Assembly (NCBI RefSeq): GCF_040838345.1
Contig: NZ_JBAKFF010000001.1
Span: forward strand, 1,302,001 to 1,366,000
Source: Spiribacter sp. 1M189
Lineage (GTDB): Bacteria; Pseudomonadota; Gammaproteobacteria; Nitrococcales; Nitrococcaceae
DNA: 64,000 nucleotides
Direction of reading: 5' to 3'
Positions 42,378-52,067 of this stretch are shown in pieces. The position numbers and the translations under genes are program-made. Each line of letters opens with the position of its first letter. Positions within the stretch are counted from its first letter, which is position 1. The notes beneath the pieces were generated by a model. The model was not told where the DNA came from, ran no database searches, and saw only the letters and a program-made list of their open reading frames with translations.

Positions 42378-43304
42378 TCAGGTGTAGAAAGAAGACGGCG
42401 CTTTTCGCCAGTCTTCCCACTGCACGGGGTCGTGGCCGGTTACGACCATCGCCCCGGTCTTCTCGGCAACCCGGTGGAGCTTTGCCACCGAGTCGGCCGC
42501 ATCGGCCGAGGACACGACGAGTCCCGGCAATGCTTTGTTGTTCCAGTGATCCACGGTATAGGCGGCATCGATCGCGAGCAGGATCGGGCCGGTGTTCGGC
42601 AGAGTGACCAGAAACGACTGATGACCCGGCGAGTGGCCGGGGGTGAAGATCGTCTTGAGCACATCATCGCCAAACAGATCGAAAAAGTCGGTGGTCTCGC
42701 CGCCGAGGAACTTCCACTTCAGCCCCGGACGGTCGAAGTCCGCCCGGATATAGGCTGGCTCAGAGAACCAGTGCGGGTTGAATGCGTAGTCGTACTCGAC
42801 GCGCTGGACAATATGCTGAGCCCTTGGAAACCGCCCGATGGCGCCGGTGTGATCCAGATGCAGATGCGACTGGAGGACATAGCGGACGTCCTCGGGCTCA
42901 ACCCCGACCGAACGACACTGCTCAACGCAGTCGTCACTCAGATCCATGATCGGGTCGTAGGCATCAACCACCGCGCCCCAGTGGGCGCGCTTGTCGACGG
43001 CGACCTCAATGGCATTGCCACCATCGATCACGACGTTACCCATGGGATGCTTGAGCAGATACCAGGGCACGGGGATCTCGAAGTCCTCCTCGCCCTGGTT
43101 CATTGCGATCAGCTTTCGCTTGGTGCGCAGCGTGCCGGTCTGGAACATATACAGCTCCACTCCATCACTCGATGCCACCTTGGGTCGCACGGATTCCCGG
43201 CGTGGCGCCGGCGCAAGACTGCTGCTGGAGGAAGTGGGCGAGAGCAATGACTTGCTGTCGGTCTCGATCTGCTTGCCGTTGGCGTCGTACTGGATGATCT
43301 TCAT
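42378..43304 (-). CDS. AiiA/AttM-type metallo-beta-lactamase-fold lactonase
   Basis: Binuclear metal hydrolase of 308 residues that opens a lactone ring. The zinc motif SHLHLDHTG (HxHxDH) is intact, as are IVQRVEYDYAF, TPGHSPGHQSFLVTL, LAIDAAYT and the late GHD; all match the N-acyl-homoserine lactonase AiiA and the gamma-butyrolactonase BlcC/AttM. An N-terminal Ser-rich extension of about 45 residues precedes the domain. Encoded between the binding protein (49-base gap) and an alpha/beta-hydrolase (19-base gap). With ADH and SSADH in the array, gamma-butyrolactone is the likeliest substrate; quorum-signal hydrolysis is the alternative. Confidence 0.85.
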   Translation of the reverse strand: MKIIQYDANGKQIETDSKSLLSPTSSSSSLAPAPRRESVRPKVASSDGVELYMFQTGTLRTKRKLIAMNQGEEDFEIPVPWYLLKHPMGNVVIDGGNAIEVAVDKRAHWGAVVDAYDPIMDLSDDCVEQCRSVGVEPEDVRYVLQSHLHLDHTGAIGRFPRAQHIVQRVEYDYAFNPHWFSEPAYIRADFDRPGLKWKFLGGETTDFFDLFGDDVLKTIFTPGHSPGHQSFLVTLPNTGPILLAIDAAYTVDHWNNKALPGLVVSSADAADSVAKLHRVAEKTGAMVVTGHDPVQWEDWRKAPSSFYT

Positions 43305-43323
43305 GTCGAGTTCCCGCCCGGCG

Positions 43324-44172
43324 TCAGGTGCGCGCCATGATCTGATTCAGGGCTTCCTTCAGGTAAACCCGGAACAGCGCGTGGTTTTCGGACATGGGGA
43401 AGTGGCCAATGTCCTCCATTTCGATATACACACCGCCGGGAATCTGGCTGGCCGTCTTTTCGCTCGCCTCAGGCGGTGTCAGATAGTCATATGTCCCGGT
43501 CATCATCACCACCGGGCAACGACTCGTGTCGATATCCTTGAGCGAATCGCGCATGTCGTGGTCTACCGAATAGAAATGCAGATCGCCGCGGAACACCTCC
43601 GAGCCCTGGGTGTAGTAGTGCCAGGTCAGCCAGCGATCCATATCGGGACTCTGCGGGGCCATGAGATCCCAGGTGCCGCTGGCGCACACCTGCGCGGCAT
43701 TGGCATGGGGATGACGCCACCAGTCCAGGTAGAAGCCCGGGGCGTGATCCGCGGCCTCCACGGGAATGACCGCACGGAAGCGATCGGGATAGTGCAGTGC
43801 CAGCTGCAGCGCCACGTTGCCGCCGAACGACGATCCCATGAAGATCGGGTTGCGCAGCTCCAGCGCATCGCAGAATGCGACGATGAATTTCATGAAGTGG
43901 TCGGCGGTGAGCCGGTATTCAGCGTTCCACCATTCCCAGTTGTGCGGCGGATCCGACTTGCCATGCCGCGCCAGGTCATAGGCGATCACGTCGTAGTTCT
44001 GGGTTATCTCGGCATCTTCTAGCAGGTCCCGCCACTGATGGTTATGGCAACCGGCCGTGTGCTGGCAGACCAGCGGGATGCCAGTGCCATTGCGCAGATA
44101 GAAGACCTTGTACTCGGAGCCGTCCACCTCGATGGTCACGTAGCGTCCGACAACCGGAGAATGCTTGGCCAT
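43324..44172 (-). CDS. alpha/beta-fold hydrolase
   Basis: Hydrolase of 282 residues with a complete catalytic triad pattern: nucleophile Ser in GSSFGGN, Asp in MMTGTYDYLTPP, His in EDIGHFPMSE, and the oxyanion region LVCQHTAGCHNHQWRDLL. It probably splits an ester or lactone. It is encoded 19 bases before the lactonase and 60 bases after the SCP2-like gene, so it is likely to work on the same compound. Substrate not deducible. Confidence 0.88.
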   Translation of the reverse strand: MAKHSPVVGRYVTIEVDGSEYKVFYLRNGTGIPLVCQHTAGCHNHQWRDLLEDAEITQNYDVIAYDLARHGKSDPPHNWEWWNAEYRLTADHFMKFIVAFCDALELRNPIFMGSSFGGNVALQLALHYPDRFRAVIPVEAADHAPGFYLDWWRHPHANAAQVCASGTWDLMAPQSPDMDRWLTWHYYTQGSEVFRGDLHFYSVDHDMRDSLKDIDTSRCPVVMMTGTYDYLTPPEASEKTASQIPGGVYIEMEDIGHFPMSENHALFRVYLKEALNQIMART

Positions 44173-44232
44173 GGGGATCTCCCGTTATCCCGTTGGAAGG
44201 TAATGCTTGAGCCGCAGGCGACTGTCGCCGGA

Positions 44233-44622
44233 TCAGACCGGCACACCGACCTTGCGAAGAAGCTCGAACTGGACGGTGAAATTGCGCAGGTTCTGCATCA
44301 GCTTGAGCTGATCGCCCTCAATGCGCAGATCACGCTGGAAGCTGCAGGACCAGATGCCGTGGTACATCGGTTTCGGGATGGGGCGGGCGAACTCCCGCCA
44401 GGTGGCCGCCGAGGCCCGGAGCGCAAAATCCCAGGGATCAAGTGGCCCCGGGTCGATGTTCATGCGATAGACCTTGCCATCGAGCATTTCGACGATGACG
44501 CCTGCCTGCTCCATATCGAACAGGTAGCGGCAGGTGAAATACTTCGCCATGGCGGCGATGGTGGGGTTGTTATCAGACGCCTCGCTGAACTTGAGGGCCC
44601 ACTCGCGGATATCCTGTGGCAT
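44233..44622 (-). CDS. SCP2-like small protein
   Basis: A 129-residue cytoplasmic protein without signal peptide. The middle part, GKVYRMNIDPGPLDPWDFALRASAATWREFARPIPKPMYHG, and the end suggest an SCP2-like lipid-binding domain as found in sterol carrier and alkyl-sulfatase tails; confidence in this is moderate. First gene of the catabolic array after the regulator and promoter region. It may bind a hydrophobic substrate and hand it to the hydrolases. Confidence 0.6.
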   Translation of the reverse strand: MPQDIREWALKFSEASDNNPTIAAMAKYFTCRYLFDMEQAGVIVEMLDGKVYRMNIDPGPLDPWDFALRASAATWREFARPIPKPMYHGIWSCSFQRDLRIEGDQLKLMQNLRNFTVQFELLRKVGVPV

Positions 44623-44801
44623 TTGCGTTCACCGCCGGCCCTGGCTGGAGGAGCTGGACTGCTCCCCTCGATCCTGGCGCCCGACGCGGCTCTCCTCCCC
44701 GACGCTGTGTTGTTATGGCAGGGCGACGCCACTTGCATCCTTAGTGGCCCCTGGCGCTCCTCAACCGTCCGTGGAGGGAATCCATCATTCGTTGAAAATA
44801 T

Positions 44802-44831
44802 TAGATACCACCCACGATTTCAGGGTGTCAA
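44802..44831 (-). promoter_or_regulatory. probable promoter of the catabolic array
   Basis: In the 236-base gap before the SCP2-like gene, TTGACA (44831-44826) and TATCTA (44807-44802) are 18 bases apart on the minus strand. Between them is an inverted repeat CACCC-N9-GGGTG (44809-44827), a possible operator for the adjacent XRE-cupin regulator. The surrounding 80 bases are much richer in A and T than the neighbourhood. The remaining gap holds nothing else recognisable. Confidence 0.55.
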
Positions 44832-44858
44832 GCATCTCAAACAGAAGAGGCGAAAAAA

Positions 44859-45473
44859 TTAAAAGGAAGGCGGAGTGCAGGCGCTGATCACCACACACTC
44901 TTCATCTTCGAGATTGCGGAACCGATGCGGGCTTCGACTGCTGAAGGCATAGGACTCCCAGGGCCCGAGCACCCGGCGCTCTTCTCCCACGGTGATCTCG
45001 ACATGCCCCGAGATGACAACGCCGGCCTCCTCGCCTTCATGGCGATACATGACCCGGCCGGTATCCGCGCCGGGGAGGTAGCGCTCGACCATCATCTGCA
45101 GCGTGGACTCGCTACGGCGACCGACCCGCCGGAAATCAAGCGGCCCCTCGGTTACCGGAACCAGCTCATCGGACCGGAAGAAGACCTTGCGCTCCGGGTC
45201 CTCCCCGACATCGAAGAAGTCGGTCAGCGACAGGGGCACGCCATCGAGTACGCGCTTGAGCGACGCCACCGAGGGGCTGGATTGGTTTTTTTCGATCAGC
45301 GAGATCGTCCCGTTTGTGACGCCGGAGCGCCGCGCCAGCTCACGCTGGGAGAGCCCGCGGGCTTTGCGGATCTCACGCAGGCGCCCGCCGACATCCAGTC
45401 CCGCCGGTGGTGTCGCGGCCGATTTCCCTTTCGTTTTTCGGCTTTTATCAATCGCGTCCTGACGACTGCTCAC
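44859..45473 (-). CDS. XRE-family transcriptional regulator with cupin sensor domain
   Basis: Regulator of 204 residues: a basic disordered N-terminus, an XRE helix-turn-helix at about 27-82 (LREIRKARGLSQRELARRSGVTNGTISLIEKNQSSPSVASLKRVL) and a cupin_2 sensor at about 130-200 (MYRHEGEEAGVVISGHVEITVG). This is the PuuR-like layout, often repressors of amine, amino-acid or carboxylate catabolism. Placed directly upstream of, and on the same strand as, the catabolic array, so it is its probable controller. The inducer is unknown. Confidence 0.9.
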   Translation of the reverse strand: MSSRQDAIDKSRKTKGKSAATPPAGLDVGGRLREIRKARGLSQRELARRSGVTNGTISLIEKNQSSPSVASLKRVLDGVPLSLTDFFDVGEDPERKVFFRSDELVPVTEGPLDFRRVGRRSESTLQMMVERYLPGADTGRVMYRHEGEEAGVVISGHVEITVGEERRVLGPWESYAFSSRSPHRFRNLEDEECVVISACTPPSF

Positions 45474-45489
45474 TGCCCCTGCCCCCTTA

Positions 45490-45535
45490 TCCGGGCCATG
45501 CTTAAGCGTTAATTATTATATGCACTTAACGGAAA
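45490..45535 (-). promoter_or_regulatory. AT-rich promoter region of the XRE-cupin gene
   Basis: On the minus strand a perfect -10 box TATAAT lies at 45520-45515. It is flanked by TTAAG-containing half sites (CTTAAG and CACTTAAC), giving a partly symmetrical AT-rich element in otherwise GC-rich DNA. This suggests autoregulation; the -35 box is not clear. Confidence 0.5.
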
Positions 45536-45552
45536 ATGCGAGACATGACCGT

Positions 45553-45969
45553 TCAATCCTCCACCACCTCGTGACTGTGCGTCACCGCGCAGGCCTTGGC
45601 GAGCATGAGGGAAGCCGAGCAGTATTTCTCGGCGGAGAGCTGCACGGCGCGCGCGACGGCGGCGGCCTTCAGCCACTCTCCCCGGACCCGGAAATGCAGA
45701 TGAATCGCGGTGAACACCTTCGGCGGGGTTTCCGCGCGCTCAGCCTCGACATCGACCTCGCAGCCGGCGACAGGATGCCGGCCACGCTGGAGGATATGCA
45801 CGACATCCACCGCCGAGCAGCTCCCCAAGCCTTGTAGAAACAATTCCATGGGCCGCGGCCCTAGATCACGTCCGCCGATATCCGGTGGCCCATCCACCGT
45901 TAGTCGGTGACCACTCCCCGATTCGGCCTCAAAGGCCATCCCATCCAGCCAGCGTATATGCGCTTTCAC
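45553..45969 (-). CDS. yhfA: OsmC-family protein YhfA
   Basis: A 138-residue OsmC/Ohr fold protein closest to E. coli YhfA: VKAHIRWLDGM, SGSGHRLTVDGPPD, PRPMELFLQGLGSCSAVDVV, ILQRGRHPVAGCEV, AVQLSAEKYCSASLMLAKA, ITHSHEVVED-like end. It keeps both cysteines (in GSCSAVD and EKYCSAS) of thiol peroxidase-like OsmC proteins. GTG 45969 was chosen because it has GGGGGTG upstream and gives the YhfA N-terminus; the frame extends to 46020. Divergent from crp, as in E. coli. Confidence 0.88.
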   Translation of the reverse strand: MKAHIRWLDGMAFEAESGSGHRLTVDGPPDIGGRDLGPRPMELFLQGLGSCSAVDVVHILQRGRHPVAGCEVDVEAERAETPPKVFTAIHLHFRVRGEWLKAAAVARAVQLSAEKYCSASLMLAKACAVTHSHEVVED

Positions 45970-46085
45970 CGCGTCACCCCCATTTCCAGACCCCTCCATA
46001 TGGGTCATGCATTTTCTCAACGCCTCAGTATAACTTCCGGCCTCCGCACGACCGAAAAACCATCTTCAGGCGACAGGGAGGTCAC

Positions 46086-46724
46086 ATGTCACCCGAGAGC
46101 GTTCGATTCTTTCAGCGCCCGGCCATCATCGAACTGCTGCGTCACTGCCGGCGCAGCCGCTACCGTGCCCGCTCAACGGTCGTCCATCAGGGCACGTACG
46201 GCGATCGTCTCTATCTCATTCTCCGCGGCTCCGTGAGCGTCGTGGAGGAGGACGAGAACGGCCGCGAGCTGATTCTCGCCTATCTCAACCCCGGGGATTT
46301 CATCGGCGAGATGGGACTGTTCGGTGATGCGCCGACGCGCAGCGCCTGGATTCGAACCCGAACCACCTGTGAGCTCGCCGAGGTCAGCTACGAGCGGTTC
46401 GCGCGGCTGCAGGCGGACCACCCCTACATCCTGCATCCGGTGGTCGAGCAGATGACGCGACGCCTGCGTGACACCAGCCGGCGATTTCGCGATCTGGCGT
46501 TCGAAGATGTTCGCGGGCGTGTTGAGGCCACGCTGCGCGAGCTCGCCACACAGCCCGATGCCATCACGCACCCCGATGGCATGCAGCTCCGGATCACCCG
46601 CATCGAACTGGGCCGGCTGGTGGGCTGCTCCCGGGAAATGGTTGGCCGGGTACTGCGCGACATGGAGGCCGACCGGCTGATCTCGGCCCGCGGCCGGACC
46701 ATCGTCGTCCACGAGGCGCGCTGA
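46086..46724 (+). CDS. crp: cyclic AMP receptor protein (Crp/Vfr)
   Basis: Global regulator that binds cAMP and DNA. The cAMP-binding segment FIGEMGLFGDAPTRSAWIRTRTTCELAEVSY keeps Glu and the Arg-Ser pair that hold the nucleotide, and the helix-turn-helix ITRIELGRLVGCSREMVGRVLRDMEADRLISARGRTIVV is almost identical in pattern to E. coli CRP. 212 residues. Start at ATG 46086 with GGGAGG five bases before it. Neighbours yhfA (divergent) and trpC (convergent) match both E. coli and Pseudomonas (vfr-trpC) contexts. Confidence 0.96.
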   Translation: MSPESVRFFQRPAIIELLRHCRRSRYRARSTVVHQGTYGDRLYLILRGSVSVVEEDENGRELILAYLNPGDFIGEMGLFGDAPTRSAWIRTRTTCELAEVSYERFARLQADHPYILHPVVEQMTRRLRDTSRRFRDLAFEDVRGRVEATLRELATQPDAITHPDGMQLRITRIELGRLVGCSREMVGRVLRDMEADRLISARGRTIVVHEAR

Positions 46725-47531
46725 TCAGCCAAACAGCTCGGCGAGCTTGTCACCGGGGGAGTCGGCGCGCATGAACGCCTCACCCACGAGGAAGGCATGT
46801 ACGCCACCGGCGCGCATGGTGGCCACCGCTTCAGCGGTATGGATACCGCTCTCGGTGACAAGCCGCACCGATGAGGGCACCCGATCCGCGAGACGGACCG
46901 TGGTCTCGATATCGGTCTCGAAGGTCCGCAGATCGCGGTTGTTGATCCCGACCAGGTCCGCCTCGAGGGCGAGGGCGCGATCGAGTTCGAGCTCGTCATG
47001 CACCTCGACAAGTACGTCCATGCCAAGCGACTCGCCAAGCGCATGGAGTTCACGCAGCTGCGTGTCACCGAGCGCCGCCACGATGAGCAGGATGCAGTCG
47101 GCGCCCAGCACCCGGGCCTCGTAGACCTGGTAGGGATCGAAGATGAAGTCCTTGCGGACCACCGGGCAGCCACAGGCCGCCCGCGCCTGCTGCAGATGCT
47201 CGTCGGCGCCGAGGAAGAAATCCGCCTCAGTGAGTACTGACAGGCAGCTGGCACCGCCACGCTCATAGCTGCGGGCGATGGCCGGCGGGTCGAAGGGATC
47301 GCGCAGCACGCCCTTGCTCGGCGAGGCCTTCTTGATCTCGGCGATGACGCCGGCCTCCCCTCGAGCGATCCGTGCCTCCAGGGCCGCCCGAAAGCCGCGC
47401 GGCGCCGGAGCTTCCTCGACACGGGTGGCGAGGGCCTGCAGCGTCACCTGTTCGCTGCGCTCGGCCACGACCCCGGCCTTTCGGGCCAGAATGCGACGAA
47501 GGATATCCGGCGTATCGTGACCACCGCTCAT
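46725..47531 (-). CDS. trpC: indole-3-glycerol-phosphate synthase TrpC
   Basis: Fourth-step enzyme of tryptophan biosynthesis, a single-domain TIM barrel of 268 residues (not fused to TrpF). Motifs: [96 protein letters not shown]. Overlaps the trpD stop by four bases; convergent with crp with no spacer. Confidence 0.97.
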   Translation of the reverse strand: MSGGHDTPDILRRILARKAGVVAERSEQVTLQALATRVEEAPAPRGFRAALEARIARGEAGVIAEIKKASPSKGVLRDPFDPPAIARSYERGGASCLSVLTEADFFLGADEHLQQARAACGCPVVRKDFIFDPYQVYEARVLGADCILLIVAALGDTQLRELHALGESLGMDVLVEVHDELELDRALALEADLVGINNRDLRTFETDIETTVRLADRVPSSVRLVTESGIHTAEAVATMRAGGVHAFLVGEAFMRADSPGDKLAELFG

Positions 47532-48556
47532 GCCGAGTCTCCCAGACCACGACTCGTGGCGACGAATTGATCAAAGCGTTCACGGACAGCGCCGCTGGCC
47601 AGCAGTTCGCCAGCCCGCTTGACGGCATCCCCAAGGTGATCCTCAAGCCCGGCGACATGGATCGCCGCGCCGGCATTGAGCGCCACCAGGTCGGCAGCCG
47701 GCCCGGGCAGGCCGTCGAAGATGGCCTTGATGATCTCAAGGCTGCGCTCCGCGGAGTCCACGCGCAGCGGCTCCAGAGACGCCGACGCCAGGCCGAAGTC
47801 CTCCGGTCGAACACGGTATTCCCGTACCTCGCCATCACGCAGTTCGGCCACGCGGGTCGGCGCGGCGATGCTGATCTCGTCCAGGCCGTCCTCGGAGTGG
47901 ACCACCATGACCCGCTCGCTGCCGAGCATCCGCAGGACATCAGCGATGGGACGGACCCAGCGCGCGTCATACACCCCGAGCAACTGGTTCGGCGCACCCG
48001 CCGGATTGGTCAGCGGCCCCAGCAGGTTGAACACCGTCCGCACCCCCATCTCCTTGCGCGGTCCGATGGCATGGCGCATGGCCAGGTGGTGCTGCGGCGC
48101 GAAGATGAAGCCGACACCGACCGCCTCGATGCACTCGGCCACCGCCTCGGCGTCGAGGTCGAGACTGGCCCCGGCCGTCTGCAGCAGATCGGCACTGCCG
48201 GATGAGCTGGAGACCGAGCGATTGCCATGCTTGGCCACCCGTCCGCCGGCGGCGGCCACCACGAAGGCCGTCGCCGTGGAGATATTAAAGGTGCCCCGGG
48301 CATCACCACCGGTGCCGCAGGTGTCCACGAGATGCGCATGATCCACCGTGACATGGACGGCAAGCTCACGCATGACGCCGGCGGCCGCGGCGATTTCGGT
48401 GACGGTTTCGCCTTTCATGGCAAGTCCGATGAGGAACCCGCCAATCTGCGCCGGTGTCGCCTCGCCGGTCATGATCCGCCTCATGACCGCGGTCATCTCG
48501 GCCTCGCCGAGATCGCCCCCGTCCATGACCCGGCGTATGGCTGCCTGGATTTCCAT
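47528..48556 (-). CDS. trpD: anthranilate phosphoribosyltransferase TrpD
   Basis: Second-step enzyme of tryptophan biosynthesis joining anthranilate to PRPP. PRPP-binding and metal motifs [27 protein letters not shown] and [15 protein letters not shown] are intact. 342 residues. Eighteen bases after trpG, overlapping trpC. Confidence 0.97.
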   Translation of the reverse strand: MEIQAAIRRVMDGGDLGEAEMTAVMRRIMTGEATPAQIGGFLIGLAMKGETVTEIAAAAGVMRELAVHVTVDHAHLVDTCGTGGDARGTFNISTATAFVVAAAGGRVAKHGNRSVSSSSGSADLLQTAGASLDLDAEAVAECIEAVGVGFIFAPQHHLAMRHAIGPRKEMGVRTVFNLLGPLTNPAGAPNQLLGVYDARWVRPIADVLRMLGSERVMVVHSEDGLDEISIAAPTRVAELRDGEVREYRVRPEDFGLASASLEPLRVDSAERSLEIIKAIFDGLPGPAADLVALNAGAAIHVAGLEDHLGDAVKRAGELLASGAVRERFDQFVATSRGLGDSA

Positions 48557-48574
48557 TCTGAATCTCCTCCCCTG

Positions 48575-49168
48575 TCAGGCCGCGGCCGCCGGCCGGGCCA
48601 GGAAATTGCGCAACAGATCATGCCCCGTGCGGGTGAGGATCGACTCCGGATGGAACTGCACCCCCTCGATATCGAGCTCGCGGTGGCGGATCCCCATGAT
48701 CTCCTCCATGCCGCCGTCGTCCAGCTCGGTCCAGGCGGTGATCTCCAGGCATTCCGGCAGCGTGCCGGCATCCAGCACCAGCGAGTGATAGCGCGTCGCC
48801 TCGAGCGGCTCGGGCAGTCCCTGGAACACACCCCGGTCGAGGTGATGCACCCATGAGGTCTTGCCATGCATCACGGTACCGGCATGAATGACGTCGGCGC
48901 CGAACGCCTGGCCAATCGCCTGGTGACCCAGGCAGACACCGAGGATCGGCAGACGACCGGCAAGGCGTCGGACCACCTCCAGCGACACGCCCGCCTCGTT
49001 CGGGGTGCAGGGCCCCGGGGAGAGCACGATGCGCTCCGGCCGCAGGCGCTCAATCTCATCGACAGTGATCGCATCGTTGCGATAAACCGCCACGTCGGCG
49101 CCCAGCTCGCCCAGATACTGCACCAGGTTGTAGGTGAACGAGTCGTAGTTATCGATCATCAGCAGCAT
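48575..49168 (-). CDS. trpG: anthranilate synthase glutamine amidotransferase subunit TrpG
   Basis: Supplies ammonia from glutamine to TrpE. Class I amidotransferase with nucleophile Cys in [14 protein letters not shown] and the His-Glu pair in [10 protein letters not shown]-terminus [26 protein letters not shown] fixes the start at 49168 (197 residues). Such a subunit may also serve para-aminobenzoate synthase (PabA). Thirteen bases after trpE. Confidence 0.96.
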   Translation of the reverse strand: MLLMIDNYDSFTYNLVQYLGELGADVAVYRNDAITVDEIERLRPERIVLSPGPCTPNEAGVSLEVVRRLAGRLPILGVCLGHQAIGQAFGADVIHAGTVMHGKTSWVHHLDRGVFQGLPEPLEATRYHSLVLDAGTLPECLEITAWTELDDGGMEEIMGIRHRELDIEGVQFHPESILTRTGHDLLRNFLARPAAAA

Positions 49169-49181
49169 GGCACCCCCCTGA

Positions 49182-50672
49182 TCAACTCTGGTCGAGGCCG
49201 GCTTCGGCCATGGCCACCGCACGGAACAGCGCGCGGCCCTTGTTCACGGTCTCCTCCCATTCCGCGGCGGGATCGGAGTCGTGCACGACACCCCCACCGG
49301 CCTGGACATGCACCCGGCCGTCCTTGATGACCGCCGTTCGGATGGCGATGGCGGTGTCCATATTGCCCGACCAGGAGAGATAACCCACCGCGCCGCCATA
49401 GACGCCGCGTTTGACGGGTTCGACCTCGTCAATGATCTCCATGGCACGGATTTTCGGTGCCCCGCTCAACGTGCCGGCGGGATGCGTGGCGCGCAGCAGA
49501 TCCATGGGCCCGAGCCCGGCGCGCAACCGGCCGGTCACGTTGGAGACGATGTGCATCACGTGGCTGTAGCGCTCGATGGTCATGCGATCGGTGACCCGCA
49601 CGGAACCCAGCTCACTGACCCGGCCGATGTCATTGCGCCCCAGGTCGATGAGCATCAGGTGCTCGGCACGCTCCTTGGGGTCGGCAAGCAGATCGGCCTC
49701 CAGGGCGCGATCCTCCTCGGCACTCTTGCCACGGCGCCGCGTCCCCGCGATGGGTCGGACCGTGGCCTCACCATCCTCAAGCCGCGCCAGGATCTCCGGC
49801 GAGGAGCCCACCACCTGAAAATCACCGAAATCCAGGAAGAACAGGTACGGCGACGGATTGGTGCAGCGAAGCGCGCGATACAGATCCAGTGGCCGGCCAT
49901 GGTAGTCCGCGCTCATGCGTCGCGACGGCACCACCTGCATACAGTCGCCATCGACGATGTACTGCCGGATCCGCTCGACCATGGCCTCGTATTCATCGCG
50001 TTCAATGGACGAGTCGAAATCCTCCTCAGCCACGACTCGTGGCGGCGTAGGCCTGGCGTAGGCCAGCGCCTCGCCCCGCAGCCGCTCGGCCAGTGCCGCA
50101 AGGCGCGCCTCGCCACGCGCCAGCACCCCTGCTTCGGACGGATCGACATTGACCACCAGATACAGCCGGCCCGCCAGATTGTCGAACACCAGGACCTCTT
50201 CCGACTCCATCAGCAGGATATCCGGAACGCCCAGCGTGTCGGGGTTGGGGCAGTCGGCGAGGCGTGGCTCGATATAGCGGATCGTGTCGTAACCGAAATA
50301 GCCCACCAGACCGCCCAGGAAGCGCGGCAGGCCGGGCATATCCTCGGGTGGCGCCGCGCTCACCGCCTCATGACGCGCCTCGACCCAGGCCAGCGGATCA
50401 TCGACCACCGCTTCCGCCATCTGTTCGCCATCCAGCCATGTCTCGATCCGATGACCGTGGATGCGGTACTGACGCCGGCAGGGCAATCCGATGATGGAAT
50501 AACGGCCCCACTTCTCGCCGCCCTGCACAGACTCGAACAGATAGCTGCCGGCCGCGGCCGCCAGCTTCAGGTAGGTAGAGAGCGGCGTATCCAGATCAGC
50601 GAGCAGCTCGCGGACGAGGGGGATCCGGTTGAAACCCTCACGGGCATACTGGGTGATGGTGTCTTGGTTCAT
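49182..50672 (-). CDS. trpE: anthranilate synthase component I TrpE
   Basis: Converts chorismate to anthranilate, 496 residues. Feedback-site region [20 protein letters not shown] keeps the Glu-Ser of the tryptophan-binding LLES motif. Catalytic part: [129 protein letters not shown]. Overlaps gph by four bases. No leader-peptide attenuator can be recognised, so control is probably at a promoter further upstream plus feedback. Confidence 0.97.
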   Translation of the reverse strand: MNQDTITQYAREGFNRIPLVRELLADLDTPLSTYLKLAAAAGSYLFESVQGGEKWGRYSIIGLPCRRQYRIHGHRIETWLDGEQMAEAVVDDPLAWVEARHEAVSAAPPEDMPGLPRFLGGLVGYFGYDTIRYIEPRLADCPNPDTLGVPDILLMESEEVLVFDNLAGRLYLVVNVDPSEAGVLARGEARLAALAERLRGEALAYARPTPPRVVAEEDFDSSIERDEYEAMVERIRQYIVDGDCMQVVPSRRMSADYHGRPLDLYRALRCTNPSPYLFFLDFGDFQVVGSSPEILARLEDGEATVRPIAGTRRRGKSAEEDRALEADLLADPKERAEHLMLIDLGRNDIGRVSELGSVRVTDRMTIERYSHVMHIVSNVTGRLRAGLGPMDLLRATHPAGTLSGAPKIRAMEIIDEVEPVKRGVYGGAVGYLSWSGNMDTAIAIRTAVIKDGRVHVQAGGGVVHDSDPAAEWEETVNKGRALFRAVAMAEAGLDQS

Positions 50673-51370
50673 GGCGCCATCCGGTTGGACTGTGACAGCG
50701 CTGCCAGGCGGTCGGCCAGGGCCGGAACGGTCAGAGTCAAGTCTGCCGGATGCTCCGCGAAAACTGCATCGTCGCCCGGATACCCGTAGGGCACCCGCAC
50801 CAGCAGGGCACCGGCGGCATGGGCCGCATCACGGTCGGCGGCGGAGTCCCCCACATACAGACACCGCTGGATATCGACCCGCAGGGCCTCCGCGGCGTGG
50901 ACCAGCGGTGCCGGATCGGGTTTCTTGACCCCGAGCGTATCGCCACTGACCAGGGTGGCGAAGCGCCCGGCGATGCCCAGCGCCTCGAGCAGCGGCTGCG
51001 TGAAGGCGCCGGGTTTGTTGGTCACCACCGCGAGCGGGAGATCCAGTACGGCCAGCCGAGCAAGGCCGTCCGCAACGCCGGCATAGAGGACGCTGCGCTC
51101 GTGCAGGCAATCGCGATAGTGGACGAAAAAACGCGCCAGGGCGGCCTCGGTCTGTGGAGGTTCGGCGGCGATCCCGCGCCGGCCGGCGAGCGCACGGGCG
51201 ACCAGCCACCGGGCCCCGTTACCGATCCAGTTGCGGACCCGGTCCTCGTCGATTGCCGGGCGGCCGAGATCGGCGAGACATCGATTGACCGCCGTGGTCA
51301 GGTCGGGCGCGCTGTCCACCAGCGTGCCGTCAAGATCGAACAGGACAGCGTCGGGGAAGAACAGGTTCAC
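50669..51370 (-). CDS. gph: phosphoglycolate phosphatase Gph
   Basis: HAD-family phosphatase (233 residues) that removes 2-phosphoglycolate made in DNA repair. Motif 1 [14 protein letters not shown] with nucleophile Asp, cap region, motif 2/3 [19 protein letters not shown] and motif 4 [20 protein letters not shown] overlaps with rpe and trpE, the common rpe-gph-trpE order. Confidence 0.94.
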   Translation of the reverse strand: MNLFFPDAVLFDLDGTLVDSAPDLTTAVNRCLADLGRPAIDEDRVRNWIGNGARWLVARALAGRRGIAAEPPQTEAALARFFVHYRDCLHERSVLYAGVADGLARLAVLDLPLAVVTNKPGAFTQPLLEALGIAGRFATLVSGDTLGVKKPDPAPLVHAAEALRVDIQRCLYVGDSAADRDAAHAAGALLVRVPYGYPGDDAVFAEHPADLTLTVPALADRLAALSQSNRMAP

Positions 51371-52041
51371 GATTCGGCCCGGGCCGCCCGCTCACGCATC
51401 TCGGCGATCACCGCGGCATAGTCGGGCCTGCCGAAGATCGCCGAGCCGGCGACCACCGTATCCGCGCCGGCCGCCACCACCGCATCGATGTTGTCCGGGC
51501 CGACGCCGCCATCCACCTCCAGACGAACCGGGCGCGGCTGGGCGTCGATCAGCGCGCGGGCCTCGCGCAGCTTATCGAGGGTGCCGGGCAGGAACTGCTG
51601 GCCGCCGAAGCCGGGGTTGACCGACATCAGCAGGATGAGGTCGACCTTGTCCATGACATAGCGCAGGCAGTCCAGCGGCGTCGCCGGGTTGAACACAAGC
51701 CCTGTCTGGCAGCCCTGATCGCGGATCAGCTGCAGGCTGCGATCGACGTGGTCACTCGCCTCGGGATGAAAACTGATCAGACTCGCCCCGGCGGCGGCGA
51801 AATCCGGAATGATCTGGTCGACCGGCCGCACCATCAGGTGGACATCAATCGGCGCGCTGACACCGTGCCGGCGCAGGGCCTGGCAGACCACCGGCCCGAA
51901 ACTGAGGTTGGGCACATAGTGGTTGTCCATGACATCGAAGTGCACCCAGTCGGCACCCGCCGCCAGGACACGATCAACCTCCTCGCCCAGGCAGGCGAAA
52001 TCGGCGGCGAGAATGGAAGGGGCAATGACAAGATTCTGCAT
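51367..52041 (-). CDS. rpe: ribulose-phosphate 3-epimerase
   Basis: TIM-barrel enzyme of the pentose phosphate pathway, 224 residues. [75 protein letters not shown] and [14 protein letters not shown] are intact with both catalytic Asp and metal His residues. First gene of rpe-gph-trpEGDC. Confidence 0.97.
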   Translation of the reverse strand: MQNLVIAPSILAADFACLGEEVDRVLAAGADWVHFDVMDNHYVPNLSFGPVVCQALRRHGVSAPIDVHLMVRPVDQIIPDFAAAGASLISFHPEASDHVDRSLQLIRDQGCQTGLVFNPATPLDCLRYVMDKVDLILLMSVNPGFGGQQFLPGTLDKLREARALIDAQPRPVRLEVDGGVGPDNIDAVVAAGADTVVAGSAIFGRPDYAAVIAEMRERAARAES

Positions 52042-52067
52042 GGCCAGAATTCTAGCAGACCACTGGC

